Part shown: positions 1-8,644 of the stretch, piece by piece
Numbering within the stretch: position 1 is the stretch's first letter
Layout of the letters: each line of letters opens with the position of its first letter
NCBI GenBank assembly: GCA_040397785.1
Contig: JBBAVI010000016.1
Location: 11,077-75,076 of the forward strand
Length of the DNA stretch: 64,000 nt
Source: M3007 sp040397785
GTDB taxonomy: Bacteria; Bacteroidota; Bacteroidia; Chitinophagales; Saprospiraceae
Direction: 5' to 3'
Translations under genes and position numbers: made by a program
Notes under the pieces: generated by a model
The model's input: only the letters and a program-made list of their open reading frames with translations
Database searches by the model: none
What the model was told of the DNA's origin: nothing

Positions 1-832
1 TGTTTGTGGCGGCTATTAAATGCTGGATGGGTAAACCCATTCGTTTGGCTAAAATACCTGCGGTTAAGTTGCCGAAGTTTCCTGATGGTATAATAAAAGA
101 AATCGGTGTGTTGGGTGTGTCTTGGATTACTTGTTTGTATGCTTCGAAGTAGTAAAAAGACTGCGGGATCAATCGGGCGATATTGATGCTGTTGGCTGAA
201 CTAAGGCGGATGTTATCTCGGGTTCGAGCATCTAAAAAGGCTTGTTTTACTAAAGCCTGGCAGTCGTCAAAAGTGCCGTTTACTTCTAAAGCCTGAATAT
301 TGTGTCCGAGGGTAGTGAGTTGTTTTTCCTGAATTGGACTCACTTTGCCGCTGGGGTACAGGATGACTACTTTGATGCCGGGGGTTTGGTAAAATCCAGC
401 TGCGACGGCTCCACCTGTATCGCCTGAAGTTGCAACAAGGATTACCAGTTCTTTGGTTTCTGAACGGTTGAAGTACGACATGGTTTCGGCCATGAAGCGT
501 GCGCCAAAGTCTTTGAAGGCCAAAGATGGTCCGTGGAATAGTTCGAGGATGTATTGGTGTGCGGTGAGTTTTATAACAGGGGCCGGAAAGTTGATGGCGC
601 GTGTAATGATATTATGAAGGTCTGTTTCCGGAACTGCGCCTTGTAGTATGGTGTTGGCTACCGTAAAGGCTATTTCGGGAAATGTATAGTTGGGTAGGTT
701 TTGTATAAAGGACTCGGATAGTTTGGGGATAAGGTAAGGCATAAAGAGTCCGTTGTCGTCGGGCAATCCTTTGAATAAGGCTTCTTTAAAATCGACCCGC
801 AGCTCGGGGTTGTTGGTGCTGTATAGTTGCAT
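1..832 (-). CDS. thrC: Threonine synthase, C-terminus cut by window edge
   Basis: Threonine synthase is a PLP enzyme that converts O-phosphohomoserine to threonine in the cytoplasm. Translating the minus strand from ATG at 832 gives an uninterrupted frame to base 1, about 277 residues, starting MQLYSTNNPELRVDF. The PLP-lysine context SLAFKDFG is present (K107), followed by ATSGDTGGA and SGNFGNLTAG, which are typical of the family. The gene runs off the left edge, so the C-terminal third is not visible. The upstream OmpA/PD40 gene ends 21 nt before this start on the same strand, so the two could be co-transcribed although their functions are unrelated. Confidence 0.93.
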   Translation of the reverse strand, partial: MQLYSTNNPELRVDFKEALFKGLPDDNGLFMPYLIPKLSESFIQNLPNYTFPEIAFTVANTILQGAVPETDLHNIITRAINFPAPVIKLTAHQYILELFHGPSLAFKDFGARFMAETMSYFNRSETKELVILVATSGDTGGAVAAGFYQTPGIKVVILYPSGKVSPIQEKQLTTLGHNIQALEVNGTFDDCQALVKQAFLDARTRDNIRLSSANSINIARLIPQSFYYFEAYKQVIQDTPNTPISFIIPSGNFGNLTAGILAKRMGLPIQHLIAATN

Positions 833-853
833 GGTGTCGTAGTTTATGTGCGT

Positions 854-2572
854 TTAAAGTTTTAGGATGCGTACTTCTACCCTTCTATTGAGGGCGCGTT
901 CTGCCTCTTCGCTTCCGGTGCTGATGGGATAATCGGGGCCGAATCCTGCGGTTTCAATCCGTTCGGAGATAAAGCCTTTTTCTGTCAAGTATTTTTTAAC
1001 CGCTTCGGCACGGGCTCGGGAGAGTTTAATTAACTCCTCTTTATTGCCCTGGTTGTCGGTGTGTCCTTCAATGCGGATATGCAAGTTTGGGTTTTCCTGG
1101 AGCAACGCACTCAATCGACCAAGTTCATCAAAGGATGCTGGCAGGATAATGGCTTTGGATTGTTGGAAATAAATGGCCTTTAGTTCGATGGTCTTGTTCA
1201 CAACAAGGGGTTCATCAAAAGGGGAAGGTGGCGTTATTTCAGGTTTGGGTGTCTCTTTAATCGGGGTGGGTTTGATCGATGGAATGGGTATTGCGCTGGA
1301 ATCAAGCGGCTCGATGAAGAGTTCTATTTCCTGCTCGCGGAAGTAATAATAGTCGCGTCGGAATTCAATCGGGTTGTTAATGCCTATAAATCCATCTTTT
1401 AAAGCAGTCAAATCAACCTGAATGCCCTTTGGTATTTTGAGACTAAAGTATCCATCCGCCGAAGCAATGGTGTTTTGCGGATTGCCTTCGCTGTCGTATT
1501 GTACCTGTACATTGGTTACAAGTACTTTGGTTTTGCTGTTCAGAATGCGGCCATTAACGATCATTTCTGTGGGTTGGGGTGGTGCGATTTTGACCCGGTA
1601 GATATCGCTGCTGCCATCCCGCTTGGAGGTAAAATACAGATAGCCCGAAGTCATATTGAAATAGGGCTGGCTTTCGTCGTACTTCGAGTTGATCGGTTCG
1701 GTAAGTCGGATAGGTTCCGACCAGTTGGTCCATGTTTCATCCTGGCGTTTAGACATGAAAATATCGTTGCCTCCAGTAGTATTCCACCTGTTTGAAGAAA
1801 AGAAAAGGGTAGTGTGGTCTTCCGAAAGAAAGGGGGTTGTTTCTCTTTTGTCAGAATTAATGGTTGATCCCATGTGCGTAGGGGCGCTCCATTGGTTATT
1901 TCCGGTCTTGAAACATACGTATAAGTCCATGCCTTTTGAATCAAACCGGGTGGCAGAAAGGATCAGGATTTTACCATCAAAACTCATGGTAAGACTCACA
2001 TCGGAGGTAATGGTGTAATAATCCTTGATCGTGACCGGTTCGGGGAAGTCCCAAAGGGTATCTTTTTTTTGGCGTATCAGTGAAAAGCCGCGTTCCATAT
2101 CCCCATTAATTTTGAATTGATTAATGATATAAAACGCATTTGGGTCGGGTGTAATCGCAACCAGGCTATTGGGTAAGGCATTGTTTATTGGATATCCGGG
2201 ATGAGAAATGCGGGGGGCTTGGGTTGAATCGGATATGTCTGCGATCCAAACATCCTGGTTAAATCCCGTCGATACAGGATTTGAAACGGGGTATCCTGCA
2301 ATCTGGGAATACGCATCGGCCAGGATATTCAGGTACACATCTGGTTTTTCTCCGGATTGGTCGGTGCTGTCGAGCAATAAAATTCGATTAAAATCGGGGT
2401 AAGCAACCCGGGTAAAGTACAGCGTTTTGCCATCCCTACTTGGAACAGGCGATATTTCATCGTAGGAAGAGTTAATGTTGGGAGGCATTTTTTCTACGAT
2501 AAACCCCTGGGAGTGTCCCAATGGGAGATTTAGGAAGAAGGGGAAAATGCATGTAAAGATGGAACGAAGCAT
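854..2572 (-). CDS. OmpA-family protein with PD40/WD40-like repeats
   Basis: Predicted envelope protein of 572 aa. I use the internal ATG at 2572: it gives a signal peptide (MLRSIFTCIFPFFLNLPLGHSQG), and a promoter box at 2596-2603 excludes the longer frame that starts at 2689. Residues of about 30-340 hold PD40-type beta-propeller repeats (FSRDGKTLYFT-like, for example MSFDGKILILSA and FFSSNRWNTTGGNDI). A CarboxypepD_reg-like beta-sandwich and a Pro-rich linker follow. The last ~110 residues are an OmpA peptidoglycan-binding domain (IEGHTDNQGN, LSRARAEAVKKYL, NRRVEV). In Bacteroidota such proteins anchor outer-membrane complexes to the wall and often accompany T9SS or gliding proteins, but no such partner is adjacent here. 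A paralogue lies at 53081-55159. Confidence 0.88.
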   Translation of the reverse strand: MLRSIFTCIFPFFLNLPLGHSQGFIVEKMPPNINSSYDEISPVPSRDGKTLYFTRVAYPDFNRILLLDSTDQSGEKPDVYLNILADAYSQIAGYPVSNPVSTGFNQDVWIADISDSTQAPRISHPGYPINNALPNSLVAITPDPNAFYIINQFKINGDMERGFSLIRQKKDTLWDFPEPVTIKDYYTITSDVSLTMSFDGKILILSATRFDSKGMDLYVCFKTGNNQWSAPTHMGSTINSDKRETTPFLSEDHTTLFFSSNRWNTTGGNDIFMSKRQDETWTNWSEPIRLTEPINSKYDESQPYFNMTSGYLYFTSKRDGSSDIYRVKIAPPQPTEMIVNGRILNSKTKVLVTNVQVQYDSEGNPQNTIASADGYFSLKIPKGIQVDLTALKDGFIGINNPIEFRRDYYYFREQEIELFIEPLDSSAIPIPSIKPTPIKETPKPEITPPSPFDEPLVVNKTIELKAIYFQQSKAIILPASFDELGRLSALLQENPNLHIRIEGHTDNQGNKEELIKLSRARAEAVKKYLTEKGFISERIETAGFGPDYPISTGSEEAERALNRRVEVRILKL

Positions 2573-2595
2573 AGCAGGTAAACAGTTTTTATCGG

Positions 2596-2625
2596 CAAAA
2601 ATAAGGGATGGTGATTGGGACCAAC
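2596..2625 (-). promoter_or_regulatory. Bacteroidota-type promoter of the OmpA/PD40 gene
   Basis: On the minus strand TATTTTTG (2603-2596) matches the TAnnTTTG box, with GTTG 18 nt upstream (2625-2622). It sits 24 nt before the ATG at 2572 and so supports that start. Confidence 0.6.
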
Positions 2626-2641
2626 GTATTTGAGTGGTATG

Positions 2642-2675
2642 AAAAAAGGGATCTCGTGGTGTAACAAGATCCCTT
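2642..2675 (-). terminator. Rho-independent terminator after the thiolase
   Basis: On the minus strand the arms AAGGGATCT and AGATCCCTT pair perfectly around a 12-nt loop and are followed at once by a T run (TTTTC). It lies about 30 nt past the thiolase stop at 2705. Confidence 0.85.
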
Positions 2676-2704
2676 CTGCGTTGGTGCATGGTACAAAAAA
2701 CAAA

Positions 2705-3877
2705 TTAATTCAGGCGTTCATAAATGCCCGCAATACCTTGTCCGCCGCCAACACAAGCCGTAACAAGACCGTATTTTTTATTCTGACGACGCAGTTCGTT
2801 GAAGAGTTGGACCGATAGTTTTGCCCCGGTACAGCCCAATGGATGGCCCAAAGCAATGGCGCCACCATTCACATTGACTACATCTGGATTCAATCCGGTT
2901 TCACGAATTACGGCCAAAGCCTGTGCTGCAAAGGCTTCGTTGAGTTCTACGAGGTCAATATCACCCAATTTCATACCTGCTTGTTTGAGTGCTTTTGGGA
3001 TGGCAGCACAGGGACCAATGCCCATGTGGATGGGTTCAACCCCCGCTACGGAGCATGCGGCCAAACGTGCAACCGGTTCCAATCCAAGTGCTTTCATAAG
3101 TTCTTCTGACATTACCAATACGAAAGCAGCGCCATCGCTGGTTTGTGAAGCATTACCTGCCGTAACGGTTCCACCCACCGCAAAGGCAGGTTTTAGTTTG
3201 CCTAAACCTTCCAAAGAAGTTTCCCGGCGCACCCCTTCGTCGGTGTCAACGATCATTTCACGTTCCTTGCGTTTGTCGTTTTCTACCCATATTTCTTTCA
3301 CTTTAACGGGTACGACCTCTTCTTTGAACAAACCAAGGTCAATGGCACGGGCTGCTTTTTGATGGGAAGCAAGTGAAAAAGCATCTTGATCTTCCCGGGT
3401 GATATGCCATTTATTCGCTACTGCTTCGGCCGTTAGTCCCATGCCGACCACATAATCGGGGGTATTGGCAGCAACATTATAATTGGGGGCCAGTTTGTAT
3501 CCGGTCATAGGAATCAGCGACATACTTTCGGTACCGCCTGCTACATAGCAATGGCCCATGCCCGCTTTGATTTTTGCTACGGCGATGGAGATGGTTTCCA
3601 GACCGGAAGCGCAATAACGATTGACCGTCATGCCAGGTACGTCTTTACCTAAGGCGCGCAGGCTGATTTGACGACCGATTTGCAGGCCTTGTTCACCTTC
3701 TGGATTGGCGCAACCTACAATTACATCATCCACCAATTTGGGATCTAATTGTGGAACCGATGCCATAAGGTGTTGGATAACGTCAATAGCGAGGTCATCC
3801 GGGCGATAGCTTTTAAAGCTCCCTTTTGAAGCTTTGCCGACGGCAGAGCGAAAACCATTTATAATGTATGCTTCCAT
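2705..3877 (-). CDS. Acetyl-CoA C-acyltransferase (thiolase)
   Basis: Thiolase of 390 aa, the usual length for FadA/AtoB-type enzymes. It cleaves 3-ketoacyl-CoA with CoA (beta-oxidation) or condenses acetyl-CoA. The catalytic residues are visible: nucleophile C89 in NRYCASGLETI, H345 in ALGHPLGCTGA and C375 in TACVGGGQG. The sequence (AYIINGFRSAVGKA start, NPEGEQGLQIGR) is closest to the fatty-acid-degradation FadA/FadI group, but no multifunctional FadB partner is adjacent, so direction and chain length stay open. A single-gene unit is likely, with its own -7 box at 3920-3927 and a strong terminator behind it. Its place 2.4 kb from alkB may be coincidental. Confidence 0.93.
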   Translation of the reverse strand: MEAYIINGFRSAVGKASKGSFKSYRPDDLAIDVIQHLMASVPQLDPKLVDDVIVGCANPEGEQGLQIGRQISLRALGKDVPGMTVNRYCASGLETISIAVAKIKAGMGHCYVAGGTESMSLIPMTGYKLAPNYNVAANTPDYVVGMGLTAEAVANKWHITREDQDAFSLASHQKAARAIDLGLFKEEVVPVKVKEIWVENDKRKEREMIVDTDEGVRRETSLEGLGKLKPAFAVGGTVTAGNASQTSDGAAFVLVMSEELMKALGLEPVARLAACSVAGVEPIHMGIGPCAAIPKALKQAGMKLGDIDLVELNEAFAAQALAVIRETGLNPDVVNVNGGAIALGHPLGCTGAKLSVQLFNELRRQNKKYGLVTACVGGGQGIAGIYERLN

Positions 3878-3919
3878 GTTAAAGCTTTAATTTTGGCTGT
3901 GATGAAAAAAAGGTTTGCA

Positions 3920-3927
3920 CAAAGGTA
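3920..3927 (-). promoter_or_regulatory. Probable -7 box (TACCTTTG) of the thiolase
   Basis: Minus-strand TACCTTTG fits TAnnTTTG, 42 nt upstream of the ATG at 3877. I see no clear -33 TTG at the right spacing, so this is a partial match. Confidence 0.4.
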
Positions 3928-4036
3928 AAATCCCCCGATTTTTGAAGCGAATTTCTTTTGAATAAATCGCATTTTTTTTCACAATTCCTGCATATTTATC
4001 CTGCCTTACCGTTCTTTTATTCTATATTAAACTACC

Positions 4037-5560
4037 ATGCATAAAATAAGTTGTGTTGCCCGTCCCTGGATTTTTTTCGTCCTAAGTTTTTTCACGTGGA
4101 ACATAGGTCTTCATGCACAGGAGGCTTTGATTTCGGATGGGCTTTCCATTCGAAGTGATTATGGTTATGAGATTATTGGCCGGTTCAATGATCGGGTTTT
4201 GTTGTTTCGGGATAAGTATGACGACTTTGAAGTGCAGGCTTATGATGGTCAAATGCGGTTTTCATGGAATAAAAAGTTGGAGGATTTGGGCCGAAGCGGT
4301 ATTCAAATCCTGACTGTATTGGGTGGTAAAAATAGTTTTTCGGTGGTATATAAACAGCGCAAACGGGGACATACGTATTTGCGGATCCACAAATACGACC
4401 CGGGGGCAAATATGATCGACAGTATGACCATTAAGGATTATGGGGAAAATGTGTTTACCCCGCCCATGTTGGAACTGGAAAAAAGTGATGATCGCAATTG
4501 CGTTGTGGTATATGATGTTGCACAGCAGGGACGTATGAACATGGTATGTTTTCGATTAGATAAAATGACTATGCTTTGGGATCGGACACTGACCAATGAT
4601 GTGGCTATCTTGAATAGCATGAAAAATGATAAATCGGTCATTGTGTGGGATAAGCCCGGTGGTTTTGAATCAGACTATTTCGATAGTCCCGTTGTTTTTA
4701 CCGTAGGCAATATGGGGGATTTGTTTTTTACAACAGAATTGAACAATCGGAAAGGCAAAATGGAAAGCCACGTTTTTTCTGTTTTACACATCAACAGTGC
4801 CAGTAGCCAGATTACCCAAATACCCGTGCCTGATTTTTTAACTACTGCGGTAAAATTTAGCGTCGATAATTTGAACCAGCAATTTATTATCGCTGGTCTT
4901 TATACCGATAAAAACAGAGAACGCTCGAAAGGGGTGTTTTATACATCCCTTGGGTATCAGCACAGCTACTTTTTTAAAATGCACTTTGAGCCATTTGACG
5001 ACAAGTTTATTTCTATACTTCGTCAAAAAGATGGGGTAGAAGACAATAAAGGGATCGAAGATGCAACGGTTACGCAATTGGTATTGCGGCAGGATGGTGG
5101 GGTTTTGTTGTTTGCGGAGCGCTTTCACGAAATACAGCGCGGTGCTTCGGCAGGACGCGGGTTTTGGCGCGATGGTATGCGGATGGTGGTTGATTATTAC
5201 TTCGATGATACGTTTGTCATTGCCATACAACCAGACGGTAAACCGCAATGGAAAACCGTGTTGCATAAAAAACAATACTCACAAGACGACGAAGGGACCT
5301 TTTCTTCCTTTTTTGTGATGCTCAATCCCGATAAGTTGCGTATACTTTTCAACGATGAAATTAAGTATGAAAATACCTGTAGCGAGTATCTGATCTCTCC
5401 TCTAGGCGATTTTGATCGGAATAGTTTGCTGAACACCATGGGGCAGGGCCTGCGTTTGCGTTTTCGGGATGCGTTGCAAATCAGTCCGACCGAATGTTTG
5501 ATTCCTTCTGAATTTCGGAATAAATTAAAGTTAGTGTTGTTGCAGTACAATACCCTCTAG
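4037..5560 (+). CDS. Secreted hypothetical protein
   Basis: Not recognised. 507 aa with a Sec signal peptide (basic start MHKISCVARPW, hydrophobic core, cleavage near GLHAQ), so exported to periplasm or outer membrane. The mature part is rich in beta-strand-like stretches with Asp/Tyr/Arg alternation (for example VLLFRDKYDDFEVQAYDGQMRFSW and HTYLRIHKYDPG), which suggests a beta-propeller or other all-beta fold. I see no T9SS sorting domain, OmpA domain or catalytic motif. No clear TAnnTTTG box precedes it. It is monocistronic and its stop codon overlaps that of the convergent gene. Confidence 0.75.
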   Translation: MHKISCVARPWIFFVLSFFTWNIGLHAQEALISDGLSIRSDYGYEIIGRFNDRVLLFRDKYDDFEVQAYDGQMRFSWNKKLEDLGRSGIQILTVLGGKNSFSVVYKQRKRGHTYLRIHKYDPGANMIDSMTIKDYGENVFTPPMLELEKSDDRNCVVVYDVAQQGRMNMVCFRLDKMTMLWDRTLTNDVAILNSMKNDKSVIVWDKPGGFESDYFDSPVVFTVGNMGDLFFTTELNNRKGKMESHVFSVLHINSASSQITQIPVPDFLTTAVKFSVDNLNQQFIIAGLYTDKNRERSKGVFYTSLGYQHSYFFKMHFEPFDDKFISILRQKDGVEDNKGIEDATVTQLVLRQDGGVLLFAERFHEIQRGASAGRGFWRDGMRMVVDYYFDDTFVIAIQPDGKPQWKTVLHKKQYSQDDEGTFSSFFVMLNPDKLRILFNDEIKYENTCSEYLISPLGDFDRNSLLNTMGQGLRLRFRDALQISPTECLIPSEFRNKLKLVLLQYNTL

Positions 5561-6252
5561 GCCTGTTGGGCGTTGTTGGCAATAAACACGCAAAAATCTT
5601 CCACGGTAAACATGGTTTTGCCTTGATAATGTTTTCTGACCTGTAAATGCTGTTGCAAGGCCTTTTCAATTTCAGGATCCTTGTCCAGAAAGGTTTGCAG
5701 GGTTTTGAGCACTTTGTAGTAACGGGCAATATCGTTTTGCTGCGGTATGTCGCGGGCACCTAAATATTCCAGGGCTTTTTGAAAAATCGCAAAATCGTAC
5801 AGTGCATATGTTTCCGGGTATTGAAAAGCCAGGTAAATGGAAATCATGCGGAAATCATCGTGGTAATGGCTGTTTTCAATAGAGCCAATATGTGCCCTCC
5901 GGTAATCCCGCAACAACTCATCGCAGCCAAAAACAAACCGACCTATCCGACCTTCTACGCCGCGGGTTTCGTTGAACAAATCGTCAAACATTAATCGCAC
6001 CGTCATCGGGTCTGTTTTCCAAAACTCCATCATTACCCGCTTGGGTTGCCAATTGTCTACTTGCCAAAGTCTGCGGTTTTCGCTGTTGTGAAAACACTGA
6101 TCAAACATAACCACCGGATCCGCCGCATCTATTTTCCAATTGGCCTGAAATACCTGGAGCGATTCCCATTTATAAAGTTGCGGATGGTAAGGAGTGTCTT
6201 TAAGCCAGGTCTTGTAATTGCCCATGGCGGTTTGGATCTTAGCGAGTAACAT
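5557..6252 (-). CDS. Hypothetical protein resembling the N-terminal part of McrB-type proteins
   Basis: 231 aa, no signal peptide or membrane segment, rich in aromatic and charged residues, so cytoplasmic. From memory, the pattern YKWESLQVFQANWKIDA near residue 27, then a motif like RVMMEFWKTDP and HYHDDFRMISIYLAFQYPETY near residues 127-147, resembles the N-terminal region of some Bacteroidota McrB-like AAA proteins. No Walker A/B or nuclease motif is present, and the protein ends where the AAA domain would begin. It starts 42 nt after the alkB stop on the same strand and could be co-transcribed with it. Function unknown; the resemblance needs a profile search. Confidence 0.7.
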   Translation of the reverse strand: MLLAKIQTAMGNYKTWLKDTPYHPQLYKWESLQVFQANWKIDAADPVVMFDQCFHNSENRRLWQVDNWQPKRVMMEFWKTDPMTVRLMFDDLFNETRGVEGRIGRFVFGCDELLRDYRRAHIGSIENSHYHDDFRMISIYLAFQYPETYALYDFAIFQKALEYLGARDIPQQNDIARYYKVLKTLQTFLDKDPEIEKALQQHLQVRKHYQGKTMFTVEDFCVFIANNAQQA

Positions 6253-6294
6253 GTAAAACGATCGGAGTGAAAAGAGGGTGTTTGTAAAAAAAGG

Positions 6295-7335
6295 CTATTT
6301 CGTTTGCTGGAGTTGGCGGTGCATCACATAAAACCAAAGCGGCGGCACCAGCGACATCAGCAAACTGGTTGGATAGCCAAAAGGCAATTGCGGACTTTTA
6401 TCGAGGTGTCGCAAAACCTGGTATTTGCGGGTTGCTTTAAAATGATGGTCACTGTGGCGGGTCAATTCGTACAAAAAGATACGGCCCAGTTCGTGGTTAC
6501 TGTTCCAGGAATGTTCGGGTTGTACGGGTTCGTAACGCCCAGATGCTAATTGTTTGCGTTGCAATCCATAATGTTCGAGATAATTAACCGTTTCGAGCAA
6601 CAAAAAACCAACGGTAGCGACTGCAAACGCCCCAATGAAGGCATTTAAGTTGAGCAGTATCGCAACGGCTAACAAGTAGCACACTTGAAAAAACGTAAAT
6701 TGGATCATTTCGTTTTGAATGCTCCAAAAAGTTGTGCCGTTTTTTTGCAAACGTTCTGCTTCTAATTTCCAGGCATTGCGGTAACTACTGGTTACAGAAC
6801 GTATCCAAAACACGTACACCACTTCTCCTTTTTTGGCCGTAGCAGGATCCAAAGGAGTGGCTACATGTTTGTGATGCCCTCGATTATGTTCAATAAAAAA
6901 GTGCATGTACAAAGCAGGCAACAGCATCATTTTGGAAAGCAGTTGTTCGTTCCGATTTTGTCGGTGTCCAAGTTCGTGGGCTACATTGATGCCGCAGGTG
7001 CCTACCACCAAACCTACGCCCAGGGTAAGTCCGATGATTTCGCCCATGCTTAAGGTACCGGTAGATACTTGCATTAAATATACACCGACAAGGATATAAA
7101 GCAAAGGTGCATTTAGATAAAGCAGGATGTTAAAAAACCAGCGCTTGGATCTGTTATCTTCTTCCAAGGGCGGAATGTTCTGCGTAGAGGCAGGTGTCCA
7201 TAATTCAAGGACCGGGAGAATGCCAAAAATGAGCAAAACGGTAGCCCAGGCCCACCCACCTTGCCAGTAGAGGCCTAAAGCAGTGGTAAAAGGCAAAATA
7301 TAGGCAGATAAATACTTTAAATCCTTCATTTTCAA
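6295..7335 (-). CDS. alkB: Alkane 1-monooxygenase, AlkB-type membrane di-iron hydroxylase
   Basis: Integral-membrane fatty-acid-desaturase-superfamily hydroxylase, 346 aa. It oxidises the terminal carbon of medium- or long-chain alkanes to alcohols with O2 and electrons from a redox partner. All His boxes of AlkB are visible: HELGHR (H120, H124), EHNRGHHKH (H150, H154, H155), NYLEHYGLQR (H255) and RHSDHH (H294, H297, H298). Hydrophobic segments near residues 10-42, 68-90, 97-118 and 215-250 fit six helices. It lacks a fused rubredoxin, and no rubredoxin gene is in the window. A PaaE-type reductase is divergently encoded 178 nt away. Substrate range cannot be read; related membrane hydroxylases such as XylM share the boxes, but NYLEHYGL and LTRHSDHHF are AlkB-like. 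Confidence 0.93.
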   Translation of the reverse strand: MKMKDLKYLSAYILPFTTALGLYWQGGWAWATVLLIFGILPVLELWTPASTQNIPPLEEDNRSKRWFFNILLYLNAPLLYILVGVYLMQVSTGTLSMGEIIGLTLGVGLVVGTCGINVAHELGHRQNRNEQLLSKMMLLPALYMHFFIEHNRGHHKHVATPLDPATAKKGEVVYVFWIRSVTSSYRNAWKLEAERLQKNGTTFWSIQNEMIQFTFFQVCYLLAVAILLNLNAFIGAFAVATVGFLLLETVNYLEHYGLQRKQLASGRYEPVQPEHSWNSNHELGRIFLYELTRHSDHHFKATRKYQVLRHLDKSPQLPFGYPTSLLMSLVPPLWFYVMHRQLQQTK

Positions 7336-7369
7336 CGGTTTAATAAAAAATTAGAAACTTTTGGTACTA

Positions 7370-7377
7370 CAAAAATA
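7370..7377 (-). promoter_or_regulatory. -7 box (TATTTTTG) of alkB
   Basis: Minus-strand TATTTTTG fits TAnnTTTG and lies 34 nt before the alkB ATG at 7335. No -33 TTG at ideal spacing. It is back-to-back with the box at 7405-7412 for the divergent reductase. Confidence 0.5.
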
Positions 7378-7404
7378 TTCAAAAATCACGTTGTTGAAGC
7401 ACTC

Positions 7405-7412
7405 TATTTTTG
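7405..7412 (+). promoter_or_regulatory. -7 box (TATTTTTG) of the reductase
   Basis: TATTTTTG on the plus strand, about 100 nt before the reductase ATG at 7514. No well-placed -33 TTG. The two -7 boxes of the divergent pair are only 27 nt apart, so a shared regulator could control both. Confidence 0.45.
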
Positions 7413-7513
7413 TATCCTCAAATAAAGACCGTTTTGGCTGAACTGGAATGCTTTTTAGGGGTTTAGTGAGCAGTCTTTTTCAATTTCATGCTTTTTTGCA
7501 ACACAGGATTATT

Positions 7514-8623
7514 ATGGATTTTTACGCATTACCCATTCGCAAGATAACACCCGAAACCGTTGATGCGGTTACGATTGAGTTTGCTGTTCCCGAAGATTTA
7601 AAAGATCGCTTTGCCTACAAGCAAGGCCAATACATCACGCTCAAAGTGCTTTTGAATGGACAAGAATTGCGCCGTTCTTATTCGATGTCTTCGAGCCCGT
7701 TAGAAAATAAATTATCAGTTACCGTAAAAAAAGTAGCCGGTGGTAAAGTATCTGGTTATTTGCACGATAAACTAAAAGCGGGCGATACAATGGAGGTGGC
7801 TATACCGGAAGGTCGGTTCTTTTCAAAATTAGATCCTGAAAAACGGCGCACTTATTATATGTTTGGCGCGGGCAGTGGTATTACACCCTTGATGTCAATT
7901 ATAAAAACTACACTGGAGTCCGAACCGATGAGCGCCATCTTTTTATTGTATGGCAGCCGCAATGAAGAAAGTATTATTTTCAGAGAAGCCATTGATGGTC
8001 TGTCGGAGCGTTATACCGGACAGTTACACGTGGAACACGTATTGAGTCAGCCGAAAAAAGAAAGTGGTGGCGGTTTGTTTGGGATGTTTAAGAAATCGAG
8101 TTTCAATTGGCAGGGCAAAACCGGCCGGATTAATGTACAACTGGCCCAGCAATTTATGGAGGAAAATCCACCACATGGTCCGGAAGAAGATACCATCTAC
8201 TTTATGTGTGGTCCTGGCGATATGGCTGATCTGGTAAAAGAAGCCTTGTTGCAACGAGGTGTCCAGGCCAAACAAATCCACACCGAACATTTCTTGAATG
8301 CCAACCACGTTCCGGGCGAGTTTGCTGATGCCCCGAATGCAGGCGGTGGCAAAAAAGTAGTGGTTCATTTAAAAGGGGAGCGTATTGAATTGCCGGTTCC
8401 GGATGGCGCGACCATCTTGGATGTATTGGTTAAGGCAAAATTTGAACCACCTTATTCTTGTACCGCCGGGGCTTGTTCTACCTGTATGGCCAAGGTGATC
8501 AATGGCAAAGTAAAAATGGATGCCTGCTATGCTTTGGATGATGATGAGGTGAAAGCGGGGTATATCCTTACTTGTCAGGCACACCCTGATTCGAATGTGG
8601 TGGAACTTACTTATGATATGTAG
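7514..8623 (+). CDS. PaaE-type ferredoxin-NAD(P) reductase with C-terminal 2Fe-2S domain
   Basis: Electron-transfer flavoprotein of 369 aa. The ATG at 7514 gives MDFYALPIRKI; the 22 extra codons upstream have no family character. Domain order: FAD-binding barrel with RRSYSMSSSP (residues ~50-60), NAD(P) domain with GAGSGITPLMSI and FMCGPGDM, then a plant-type 2Fe-2S domain with cysteines C316, C321, C324 and C354 (C-x4-C-x2-C-x29-C). This is the layout of PaaE (phenylacetyl-CoA epoxidase reductase). No other paa genes are nearby, while alkB is divergently adjacent. I infer that it may reduce AlkB directly, replacing rubredoxin and rubredoxin reductase. A general ferredoxin-reductase role is the alternative. 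Confidence 0.9.
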   Translation: MDFYALPIRKITPETVDAVTIEFAVPEDLKDRFAYKQGQYITLKVLLNGQELRRSYSMSSSPLENKLSVTVKKVAGGKVSGYLHDKLKAGDTMEVAIPEGRFFSKLDPEKRRTYYMFGAGSGITPLMSIIKTTLESEPMSAIFLLYGSRNEESIIFREAIDGLSERYTGQLHVEHVLSQPKKESGGGLFGMFKKSSFNWQGKTGRINVQLAQQFMEENPPHGPEEDTIYFMCGPGDMADLVKEALLQRGVQAKQIHTEHFLNANHVPGEFADAPNAGGGKKVVVHLKGERIELPVPDGATILDVLVKAKFEPPYSCTAGACSTCMAKVINGKVKMDACYALDDDEVKAGYILTCQAHPDSNVVELTYDM

Positions 8624-8644
8624 TGGGGAACCACAGAGTACTTT

